Source: an uncultured Bacilli bacterium
Lineage (GTDB): Bacteria; Bacillota_I; Bacilli_A; RF39; UBA660
DNA length: 16,236 nucleotides
Assembly (NCBI GenBank): GCA_947631135.1
Contig: CANRKE010000020.1
Span: 1 to 16,236, forward strand
Direction: 5' to 3'
Part shown: in pieces, positions 1-7,300 of the stretch
Layout: every line of letters begins with the position of its first letter
How positions within the stretch are numbered: position 1 is the first letter of the stretch
Made by a program: the position numbers and the translations under genes
Notes under the pieces: model-generated
What the model saw: the letters and a program-made list of their open reading frames with translations, nothing else
Databases searched by the model: none
What the model was told of the DNA's origin: nothing

Positions 1-308
1 TATATATGGATAAGGTAAAAGGTTTAGTTGATGAGAAAATGTATAAAAGAATATATGAAAAAACTAAATCAGAAATTAGCAAAATAAATTTAGAACTTGA
101 AGAACTAGAAAAGAAAAGGCAAAAAAATGAAAAACAGACATCAAATAGTACAAGTTTTAGTAAATGCAAAAGATCTGTTTTAGATTATATGTCTTTAAAA
201 AATCCTACTAAAGATCAAGTTAAAAGATTAATAGATAGAATTGAGATAGATAAAGATAAAAAAATATATGTTCATTTAAGATTTCCAGAATTAAAAGAGC
301 AATTTTAA
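1..308 (+). CDS. Large serine recombinase, C-terminal part (5' end outside window)
   Basis: The reading frame is open to the left edge, so the ATG at 6 is probably internal and the gene starts outside the window. The visible ~100 residues consist of a Lys/Glu-rich amphipathic helix (KTKSEISKINLELEELEKK), a linker, and a tail with LIDRIEIDKDKKIYVHLRF. This coiled-coil plus short beta tail is typical of the C-terminus of large serine recombinases, the site-specific integrases of prophages, ICEs and transposons in Firmicutes. The catalytic serine domain, recombinase domain and zinc ribbon would lie to the left. The gene ends shortly before a hairpin terminator and a fragment of a host gene, the usual place for an integrase next to its attachment site. 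Family assignment rests on the C-terminal pattern only. Confidence 0.8.
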   Translation, partial: YMDKVKGLVDEKMYKRIYEKTKSEISKINLELEELEKKRQKNEKQTSNSTSFSKCKRSVLDYMSLKNPTKDQVKRLIDRIEIDKDKKIYVHLRFPELKEQF

Positions 309-310
309 AA

Positions 311-341
311 ACAGTTATTTGGAAGTGTTACTGTCTTTTTT
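311..341 (+). terminator. Intrinsic terminator after recombinase gene
   Basis: Arms ACAGT (311-315) and ACTGT (330-334), followed by C and six T (336-341), start two bases after the recombinase stop codon. The stem is short and the loop long, so efficiency may be modest. Confidence 0.55.
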
Positions 342-344
342 CAG

Positions 345-375
345 TTATTTTGTAAGGGTATCCTAGACAAAATAA
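345..375. repeat. 31-bp dyad next to the element/chromosome junction
   Basis: Perfect 9-bp inverted arms TTATTTTGT (345-353) and ACAAAATAA (367-375) flank a partly symmetric centre GGTATCC (357-363). It lies between the recombinase terminator and the point where SEDS coding sequence resumes. It could be a recombinase or accessory-protein binding site, or a second RNA hairpin. The sequence alone does not decide. Confidence 0.5.
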
Positions 376-395
376 GTTATCTTTGCAAGACTTAG

Positions 396-494
396 GGTGT
401 TACATTACCATTTCTAAGTTATGGTGGATCTTCATTATTAATTACCATGATTTCAATGGGTATTCTATTAAATATAAGTAGATATAATAATTAA
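396..494 (+). pseudogene. 3' fragment of an ftsW/rodA (SEDS) gene
   Basis: Frame 396-494 encodes GVTLPFLSYGGSS followed by a hydrophobic stretch ending SMGILLNISRYNN and a TAA stop. This is the highly conserved C-terminal end of SEDS proteins (FtsW, RodA, SpoVE), the peptidoglycan glycosyltransferases of division and elongation: TGVTLPF(I/V)SYGGSS, then the last membrane helix. The codon before it is TAG (393-395) where Thr is expected, and nothing upstream resembles SEDS, so similarity stops sharply at 396. The neighbouring serine recombinase suggests that an element integrated here and that the 5' part of the gene lies at its other end. FtsW and RodA cannot be told apart from this tail. Confidence 0.82.
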
Positions 495-503
495 TTTAAT
501 AAT

Positions 504-523
504 AAAAAAAGGCGTTATGCCTT
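504..523. terminator. Bidirectional intrinsic terminator between convergent genes
   Basis: Stem AAGGC (509-513)/GCCTT (519-523) with a 5-nt loop. On the minus strand it is followed by seven T (complement of 504-510) and ends the IIB-like gene, whose TAA stop lies in the loop. On the plus strand it is followed by CTTCTTTTT and would end the SEDS transcript. Confidence 0.8.
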
Positions 524-877
524 CTTCTTTTTAGATTTTTTTCTTTTCCTATTCTTCTTATTATCTAATATATATTCATCTATATATTTTTTTAACGTTC
601 TAGCATCACTACCAAGTATTATTTTTAATGTATTATCAATTTCAACTATACCTTGAGCCCCTAATTTTTGTATTCCTTCTTTATTAACAAGTGCGACATT
701 CACTAAATCTATTTTACATCTTGATTTATTTACTTCAACAGATTTAATATTATCTTTTCCACCTAAATACCCCACCAATTTGTTCATCTCTATTCTAGCA
801 TCTTTTCTATTTAATCTAGTTATTGCTATTGCTATAACTAATAGTACTGCTACAATAATGATATATTGATACAACAT
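515..877 (-). CDS. Membrane-anchored PTS EIIB-like protein lacking the catalytic cysteine
   Basis: This 120-residue protein has an N-terminal membrane helix (about residues 2-21), a short basic segment, then a IIB-type domain (about 33-100) of the glucose-family PTS fold: LGGKDNIKSVEV, KLGAQGIVEI, LKIILGSDA. It ends in a very basic tail (NRKRKKSKKKKA). In active IIB proteins a phosphorylated Cys follows the first strand in a C-x-TRLR context. Here the aligned segment reads VNKSRCK, with Asn at the expected Cys position and the only Cys displaced by about four residues. Phosphotransfer is therefore unlikely, and a structural or sensing role is more plausible. Start ATG 877 is preceded by GAGGAGGA at 7-bp spacing. 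It has its own promoter and terminator. Function unknown. Confidence 0.75.
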   Translation of the reverse strand: MLYQYIIIVAVLLVIAIAITRLNRKDARIEMNKLVGYLGGKDNIKSVEVNKSRCKIDLVNVALVNKEGIQKLGAQGIVEIDNTLKIILGSDARTLKKYIDEYILDNKKNRKRKKSKKKKA

Positions 878-903
878 ATTTTATCCTCCTCGTTTATATG
901 TGT

Positions 904-932
904 ATTATACTATATATTTTATTTCATTGCAA
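904..932 (-). promoter_or_regulatory. Promoter of the IIB-like gene
   Basis: Minus strand: -35 TTGCAA (927-932), 17-nt spacer, -10 TATAAT (904-909), about 20 bp upstream of the GAGGAGG ribosome binding site (884-891). A good sigma-A match. It begins just before the dnaB stop codon region, and no terminator is seen after dnaB, so read-through from dnaB is also possible. Confidence 0.75.
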
Positions 933-941
933 GTACATTTA

Positions 942-2234
942 TTATTTAAAATCACTTAATAGTTCATTCATTTCTGATTCTTCGTCAATACTTGCTTGAT
1001 CCTTAATTATATCTTTATCAAACCATTCTGGTGTTTTTTTATTTTTAGTTTTTTTAATATTTTCATTATTTTTTGAATATTCTTCATGTTTTTTATGTTC
1101 ATTTTTTGCAAGTTTTATTGCTTCTTCAACTTTTTCAATTTTCTTTCTTTTCCATTCACCTGCAAGTGATTCAACAAAACCTTTAGTTAGTTTATTTTCA
1201 TTTACTTTTAATACATAATCAATTAGTACATTTATAACACCTGGATTTAATTTATAATCAATAGCTAATTCTTCTAAAAGTTTTAAATCTCTATTAGTTG
1301 GTAATGCACCGTTCTGTTTACTTTTTAAAAAATCATAAGGCTTAGTATTATCAAAAGTATATATCATTTTAGATGTGTTATCACTATCATTTATTTCGCT
1401 TTTTAACTCATCAGGTTGTGTGCTATTTATTACTTTAGGTAAATCTCCATTATGTTCGAATTGAAAATAATTTCTTGCATTTTTCCTTAATTTAACTTTA
1501 TCTATAATACCTTTTTCTAAAATTGATGTTCTTAATATATCAACTATTTGTAAATTATCTAAATCATATATGAATGATAATTTAATAATTAAGTTTTTTA
1601 TATCATCATTAAAAGTTCTTTCATTTATAGAAGAATTTGGTAATGATGATATTATAAGATCAAAATCAATATCATTATCTATTTTTATATCATTAGTATT
1701 TCTTTTTTTTAATGATGTATTAGTTATTATATTATTTCTATTACTTACTTTGAATACATCAGAAAATTTAGTTGAAATATCAGTATATTCACTTATATTA
1801 TAATCAGGCAGTTTAAAATATTCTACTATTTTGTTATATTCTTTTTTTCCTACAGTATTGTATAAAATAATATTAAGAATAGGATGATTTAAAAAACTAT
1901 TTGCTGAAAGTGGAGAATATAATTCATATACGTATGTATTTATTGATTCTTTTTTAACATATGTTTTAAGTAAACCAACAGCTTCTAATTTTTTTCTTGC
2001 ATCTTTAATTTCACTTAATGATAATTGCATACTATCAGCTAAATTAGAATGAGTTTGTTCTTTACCAATTATTTCTAATTTATCTAAATTTGCCCACAAA
2101 GTAAAATATAAGTTAGTTGCAGTAGAGCCAATTATAGGTTGATATAATACACTTAAAATTTTTCTACACTCATCAGAAAGAATAGTTTTATTAACTACTA
2201 AATATGTATCTGCTGGCAATAACGTAATATTCAT
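942..2234 (-). CDS. dnaB: DnaB-type replication initiation and membrane attachment protein
   Basis: This 430-residue protein matches the Firmicutes DnaB family, which with DnaD and DnaI loads the replicative helicase onto DnaA-opened origin DNA. It is not the E. coli DnaB helicase. The N-terminal winged-helix part (about 1-150) carries the family signature from LLPADTYLVVNK through LYQPIIGSTATNLYFTLW, then MQLSLSEIKDARKKLEAVGLLKTY and YELYSPLSANSFLNHPIL. A middle helical domain (about 205-270) and a C-terminal DnaB_2/DnaD-like domain (about 300-375) follow. The latter has the aromatic-xxx-hydrophobic-xxx-Trp motif as F353-x3-L357-x3-W361. The tail is Lys/Glu-rich. Length is slightly below the B. 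subtilis protein (472). Start ATG 2234 has AGGAGGG seven bases upstream. dnaI, the usual downstream partner, is absent. Confidence 0.9.
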   Translation of the reverse strand: MNITLLPADTYLVVNKTILSDECRKILSVLYQPIIGSTATNLYFTLWANLDKLEIIGKEQTHSNLADSMQLSLSEIKDARKKLEAVGLLKTYVKKESINTYVYELYSPLSANSFLNHPILNIILYNTVGKKEYNKIVEYFKLPDYNISEYTDISTKFSDVFKVSNRNNIITNTSLKKRNTNDIKIDNDIDFDLIISSLPNSSINERTFNDDIKNLIIKLSFIYDLDNLQIVDILRTSILEKGIIDKVKLRKNARNYFQFEHNGDLPKVINSTQPDELKSEINDSDNTSKMIYTFDNTKPYDFLKSKQNGALPTNRDLKLLEELAIDYKLNPGVINVLIDYVLKVNENKLTKGFVESLAGEWKRKKIEKVEEAIKLAKNEHKKHEEYSKNNENIKKTKNKKTPEWFDKDIIKDQASIDEESEMNELLSDFK

Positions 2235-2265
2235 ACCTATCCCTCCTATAAGCTAATATATTTGT

Positions 2266-2294
2266 ATTATATCATTAAGAAGGTAATATGTAAA
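2266..2294 (-). promoter_or_regulatory. Promoter of dnaB
   Basis: Minus strand: -35 TTTACA (2289-2294), 17-nt spacer, extended -10 TGATATAAT (TATAAT at 2266-2271). It lies in the short gap after the upstream 568-residue gene, so dnaB is expressed independently of the surface-protein block. Confidence 0.75.
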
Positions 2295-2295
2295 T

Positions 2296-2314
2296 TTAAA
2301 AATTAAATTTTTAA
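2296..2314 (-). terminator. Possible weak AT-only terminator after the 568-residue gene
   Basis: Arms TTAAAAAT and ATTTTTAA with a 3-nt loop overlap the stop codon of the upstream gene and abut the dnaB -35 box. There are no G-C pairs, so some read-through into dnaB is likely. Confidence 0.35.
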
Positions 2315-4017
2315 TAATAAGCTTGAAATAGAGGGGAAGCCTCATCATTTGATTCAATTATAGTATTTCCATCATAGGTTTTTATTTCTGGTAAAGTAAT
2401 TGGTTCATATTCGGGTTTTGATTTAATACTTCCATCAGAATTGATAAGTCTTACTATTCGCTTATTTTTATAATCGATATAATCTCTTGTATCATCAATA
2501 CTTCTTAATGGTTCATGTCCATTCATATCTATTGTTATATTTTGAATATTCTCATTTTTTCTTATTATTATTCTTGAATAATGTGATTTCGCACCAAATG
2601 TATAAGAATTATTATGTATAGTAACCCATTTTATAAATTTAGTTGGCATTTTAATTTTGGCTGTACCATTTGTTCCATCAAAATAATTTTTGGTATAGCA
2701 TTTGTAATCAAGTGTTAAATGTTTTGTATTAAACAATGCATAATTATAGATAGATCCACCAGTTGTTTGTGAAACTAAAGTTCCAGCTTTAAAAGTCCCG
2801 TGATTCCATGGTACATTTAATTTTATTGTATTATTTTCTTTAATAATATTATCATATGTAAACAAATCTAACCAACTATTTCTTGAATATGTTTCTTTTG
2901 GATAATTAAATCCTCTAGAATCTACATAATTCCAAAATATTAATCCTAATTTATATGCAGGAGCATTCGGATTATTTGTAAAATTTGAAATATTATCTAA
3001 ATATATTGTATCATCACCATCTTCTAAATCTTGAGTTAAGAAAGTTGGAGGTGATGTATAATATGATGTATTATATGCAAGCATTCTTAATTTATCGATA
3101 TCCATTTCCATAATACCAGATGTATATGTTGATTCTAAATCTTCTGCCCTTGCACACATATTTGTAATATAATTATCTTGTATATTTATAGCTATATCTT
3201 TATTAGTACTGAGAATTCTATATGTATCTTCAGAATATGTGAAACTACCTAAACTTTTATATTTTTCTTTATTATATGTTAACTGAGAAAAATTTGTATT
3301 ATTACCTAATTCACCTAACCCATTATCAACTAGATTTTGAAATACAGAAATATTTATTGTTTTGTTATCACCTACATTTTTCCCATCAATAGTATTTCCA
3401 TATATCTTTAAATCTTCTAAATTACCATTAGTAGTATTTGATATTACTGTTATTTCTTCTTTTGGTGATTTAGCTAGTTTTTGTCTTGCTTCTATTTGTA
3501 TTTTAAAACTTCCACTTCTATTTAACATATAACTTTGATCTATCTTATTAGAATTTTCTATCCATATTTGTAATTTATATTTATTAATATCCTTACCATT
3601 TATTCCTATACTTCTTTTTAAATAATATTTTGTATTTTCTATCTCTAAGAAATTACCTTCATTTACTATTTCATTATCTTTCATTAATCTCCATTTTAAT
3701 GTTAAATCTTTTAGTGCAGTTGGAAGATCTATATCAACAAGGTTAATATCATAATATGCATAACTATCACTTTTATTTTCAACACTAAAGTTAAATACAC
3801 TAGATTTTTCTTCTACTTCATCACTACCAATTGGAAGTAAATTATCAACTGTTACTTCTTCACCATCAATATATTCTACATCAAGATTACCTAGTTTTGT
3901 TGAATTCTCACTAGTACTTTTACTGGAGAACATTGCGTAACTAAATATAAGTATTCCTATTATTAATACTACAATAGATATTATTATTACATTTCTTATT
4001 ATTTTCTTCTTATCCAA
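2311..4017 (-). CDS. Secreted SipW/TasA-type surface protein, 568 aa
   Basis: Residues 1-30 form a signal sequence: basic MDKKKIIRN, a long Ile/Val core, then FSYAMFSS, like the signal peptides cut by SipW in TasA and camelysin (CalY). A TasA/CalY-like beta domain follows (about 32-185: KLGNLDVEY, IDLPTALKDLTLKW, LQIWIENS). It is clearly paralogous to the N-terminus of the gene ending at 14849. The remaining ~370 residues are not a family I can name. They include a segment rich in Trp, Tyr and Asn (about 330-440), and the end (ITLPEIKTYDGNT) recalls C-termini of some siphophage tail/minor structural proteins. The start is TTG; AGGTG eight bases upstream is the likely ribosome binding site and lies in the 3' arm of the leader terminator, suggesting coupled control. 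Role as fibre subunit or tip adhesin is inferred. Confidence 0.75.
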   Translation of the reverse strand: MDKKKIIRNVIIISIVVLIIGILIFSYAMFSSKSTSENSTKLGNLDVEYIDGEEVTVDNLLPIGSDEVEEKSSVFNFSVENKSDSYAYYDINLVDIDLPTALKDLTLKWRLMKDNEIVNEGNFLEIENTKYYLKRSIGINGKDINKYKLQIWIENSNKIDQSYMLNRSGSFKIQIEARQKLAKSPKEEITVISNTTNGNLEDLKIYGNTIDGKNVGDNKTINISVFQNLVDNGLGELGNNTNFSQLTYNKEKYKSLGSFTYSEDTYRILSTNKDIAINIQDNYITNMCARAEDLESTYTSGIMEMDIDKLRMLAYNTSYYTSPPTFLTQDLEDGDDTIYLDNISNFTNNPNAPAYKLGLIFWNYVDSRGFNYPKETYSRNSWLDLFTYDNIIKENNTIKLNVPWNHGTFKAGTLVSQTTGGSIYNYALFNTKHLTLDYKCYTKNYFDGTNGTAKIKMPTKFIKWVTIHNNSYTFGAKSHYSRIIIRKNENIQNITIDMNGHEPLRSIDDTRDYIDYKNKRIVRLINSDGSIKSKPEYEPITLPEIKTYDGNTIIESNDEASPLFQAYY

Positions 4018-4020
4018 ATT

Positions 4021-4048
4021 AAAAACACCTACCTTACTTAAGGTAAGT
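4021..4048 (-). terminator. Leader terminator, copy 1, overlapping the ribosome binding site
   Basis: Stem ACUUACCUU (4048-4040)/AAGGUAGGU (4035-4027), 9 bp with one G-U pair and an AAGU loop, followed by G and five U (4025-4021). The 3' arm continues to AGGUG, eight bases before the TTG start, so the same hairpin could block translation when formed. Confidence 0.75.
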
Positions 4049-4130
4049 TATTAGGTCTTTTAAGTATGACCCCCCCCATAGCGAACATATGTTTGTGTGT
4101 GTTCAATATGAGAAGGACCTACCTTTTTCT
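4021..4130 (-). promoter_or_regulatory. Structured attenuator leader, copy 1 (riboswitch-like, class unknown)
   Basis: Minus-strand RNA in order: AAGGUAGGUCC (4125-4115); pyrimidine strand CCUUCUCAUA (4116-4107); a loop containing ACAAACAUAUGUUCG; UAUG plus an 8-G tract (4077-4070); a GGUC/GACC mini-hairpin; ACUUACCUU (4048-4040); AAGU; AAGGUAGGU (4035-4027); then a U-run. The pyrimidine strand pairs with UAU and the G tract over 11 bp. ACUUACCUU can pair with the first AAGGUAGGU (antiterminated state) or the second (terminator). The same layout occurs at 15643-15752 before the paralogue. It does not match the T-box, c-di-GMP, purine, preQ1, fluoride or THF consensus as I remember them. Ligand unknown. 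Confidence 0.75.
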
Positions 4131-4141
4131 ATTACAATTCA

Positions 4142-4170
4142 ATATTATCAAATTTTTTTATTTATTTCAA
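4142..4170 (-). promoter_or_regulatory. Promoter of leader copy 1 and the 568-residue gene
   Basis: Minus strand: -35 TTGAAA (4165-4170), 17-nt spacer, extended -10 TGATAATAT (TAATAT at 4142-4147). The -10 context and the start of the transcript match the promoter at 15764-15792 almost base for base, so the promoter and leader were duplicated as a unit. Confidence 0.8.
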
Positions 4171-4285
4171 CAATTTTTAACAATATTTGTTTCCTTTATT
4201 TTTTATTATCATTTTTTCATCTCATCGATATATGTAATTGTATTAATTTACAATAGAGATACAGAGTATATATCAAAAATATCAA

Positions 4286-4323
4286 AAAAGAAAAAATATT
4301 AACATTATTATATTTTTTCTTTT
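4286..4323 (-). terminator. AT-only hairpin at the end of the giant gene
   Basis: Perfect 14-bp arms, AAAAGAAAAAATAT on the minus strand (4323-4310) and its complement (4299-4286), with a 10-nt loop. The upstream arm lies within the last codons of the gene and the downstream arm ends in T-rich sequence. Plausible as a weak, possibly bidirectional terminator; the stem has only one G-C pair. Confidence 0.45.
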
Positions 4324-7300
4324 CTAAATAAAACTAAATATCCAACACCAGCTGTTATTAATATAAATATTATTATAACAATAATAGTACCTAAATTATT
4401 TGAATTTTTAAATATCTTGTTTGGTATAGAATAATAACTAAGTAAATGCATATTACTATTTATTAAATTATCAACAGATTTAACATCACTTTTATTTAAT
4501 AAATCATCAATATTATACAATTCATATTTTTTACTAAAGTTATTATACATAGAAACATATTTATTTTCATTATTAGTTTTTGTTGAATAATATTTACTAG
4601 ATTTATCTTCTTTTAGTTTTTCTAATGCATCATCTATTGAAATATTATTAACTTTATCTGCAAGTATTCTAGATTCATTATAACTATTATATATATTATC
4701 ATTTATTAAATTAGTGTTTTTATCAAATATAGATTTAATATATGATATCAAACTTAAACTTCCATTAGTATTAGATTTATAAATAATATTACCATTAGTA
4801 TAGTCAAATATTACACTATCATTATTTTCGTAAATAACTACTATATAATTACTATCTGTATATAAATTATTTGTCATATATTTAATGTTTTTATTTATAA
4901 AATTATTAGGTAATTTAATATCTTTTTTCAAATTATAAATTTTATTATCGTTACCTAATATAGTAGTATAAGAATTATTAGAATAATTATCTATTATTAT
5001 TGAATTTCTATTGAACTCTATATTAGGATCTAATACTTCTAGAATATTATTTTTGACTAATAGAATATTATTTATTTCATTATTATTACTTAATGAATAA
5101 TTATAAAAAGTTTTGATAGTATAATCATTATATATAAATTCATTTAATGGTATTGTATCAATGAGTTCTATATTGTGATTAAATGTTTTAATTATATTAC
5201 CATTTTCTAAATTAATTATTTCATTATTATCAGTAATACCCATATTTTTATATAAATGTATAAATTTATAATTATTTAATTTTTGAATTCCATTAGTTAT
5301 TAATTTATTATTATCTATTAAATAATATTTATCTTTATATACTGAAGCTTTTATATTAAATTTATCTGGTTTAATATTATAAGTTTTTTCTCTATAACCA
5401 TTACTAACAATTATTTTTAAATTATCTTTATAATTATATGTAAAAGTATTTACTCTTTTTAAATCATATATTTCTTTTCCATTAATAGAAATATATACAT
5501 AATTAGGTTCATCTTCAAATTCTATATTTATCTTATCAACATCTGATGGATATATATCGACATTTGGAAGACTAGCACTTTTATTTGGAATATATGATTT
5601 TAATAGTATTTTATTATTAAATAATGATATTCTGTTTTCATCGTCAAAAACTTCAATATAATTTCCATCAGGACTAGTATTTGTAATTGTTGGAAAATAA
5701 CCATCAGATAATGGTGTATAATTCCATATGTTTGTAGGGAATGAATAATAAGCACTACTAGATCCTGTCATATCAACATAGGTTGATTGATTAAGTAAAT
5801 CATTAGATGTAACTAAATTTTCTTCACTTAATTTATCATCATAATTATTTATATTATTATCATTTATTAAAGCATTATTATATACTTTAAAGTTTTTTAT
5901 AGTTGATATATCAGTATTATTTGATCCAATTAAAGCATTTATATTTTCTTTATTACCTGTTGCATAAATATTTTCAGCTAAAATATATGAATGAAAAGCA
6001 TAATATAAATCATTAATATCTTTATCTGATTTACCAATAATACCACCTACATAATCAACACCACTAATGCTACCACGGAGAGCCATATTATTTCTTACAT
6101 AAATTCTATTTGATAGAAGTGTCATATTAGCATTTGTTACATTACCAACAACTCCACCAACATTATTACCATTAGCACTTACTATAGTATTATTATAATT
6201 GTTAGTAATATTTGCTCCATACGATATATTACCAGCAATACCACCTACATTTGAATTACCATTTACTAAACAATTATATGCATATGAATTTGTAACTGCA
6301 CTTGTAGTATTACCAACTATTCCACCTATATTATTGGCATTTGAATTGATAGTAATATTTACTGCTCTAGAAGTATTAATGCTACTACTATTTCCTGATA
6401 TACCACCAACATTATTACCATTAGCATTTATTTCCATATTGACAACTTTAGAATTAGATATAGTACCACCACTACCTGATATACCACCAACATAAGAAGA
6501 AGTGGATGGAGTATCCTTATTTATATTTGTGTCCATTACTATTGGATTAGTTGATGTAACAACACCACCTATACCACCTATATAGGTACTAGTAGATTTA
6601 ATTTCAACATCATTTACAGTAGTATTATTAAGTGTACCACCATTACCTATGGCACCACCAACTCTTGATGTACCAGATACATTAGAATTTTGAATAATAT
6701 TTTTTCCAGTATATATATTATCATTATTTATAAATTTTGTATTGCCATCTACATATTCTTTAAATTTATCATTTATTTGTGCATTACAACCATATGATGT
6801 TCCATATGTAGATGTAATATTCAAATTACCAAATGCTACACCAGAGTAATCTGTCCCTGTTACATGTGCATTATCTACTATAAAATTATTACTGCCTCCT
6901 TGCCCTGAAATTGCTCCACTTCTACTACCACCTTTAATATCAATATTAGTTGCAACAACACAATTTTGTACAGTACCACCATTACCAGATAGTCCCCCAG
7001 TATAGGAATTACCAGCTACGTTTATATGATCCATCATTACATTTTTAAATGATAATGCACCACTATTTGCAAATATACCTACATAACTTACCTTAGGTGC
7101 GTTTATTTCTATATTTTTAAAATTCATATTATTAACATCACCATAAACTAAACCAAATATACCAGTATAGTTACCTGATGTCGCTGTATTTGATATATTT
7201 ACATTTTCAAAATCAATATCAGTTAGTTGCATACTAACTTGATTAACTAGAGCAGTCAAAGCTTTATTAAAATTAAATGTAATATTTTTAAAAGTTACTT

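Noticed and set aside
4021..4130. T-box or c-di-GMP riboswitch as identity of the leaders
   Set aside because: No T-box AAGGGUGGUACCGCG motif and no GEMM core motifs such as GCAAACC are present; only the general switch architecture is shared.
4237..4254. Small palindrome ATTGTA/TACAAT downstream of the giant gene
   Set aside because: Six-bp arms in AT-rich sequence with no U-run and no promoter in proper position; not distinguishable from chance.
4308..4400. LPXTG-type cell-wall sorting signal at the end of the giant protein
   Set aside because: The hydrophobic helix and basic tail are present, but no LPXTG-like motif precedes the helix (sequence there is FKNSNNLG).
6199..6495. Plus-strand open frame with repeated Pro/Leu (PPTIPP-type) sequence
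   Set aside because: It is the antisense of the GLUG-coding repeats of the giant gene, with no ribosome binding site or promoter.
5990..7020. CRISPR-like array in the region of short repeats
   Set aside because: The repeats are in-frame protein repeats (VGGI-x-GN) of variable spacing and sequence, with no leader or cas genes.
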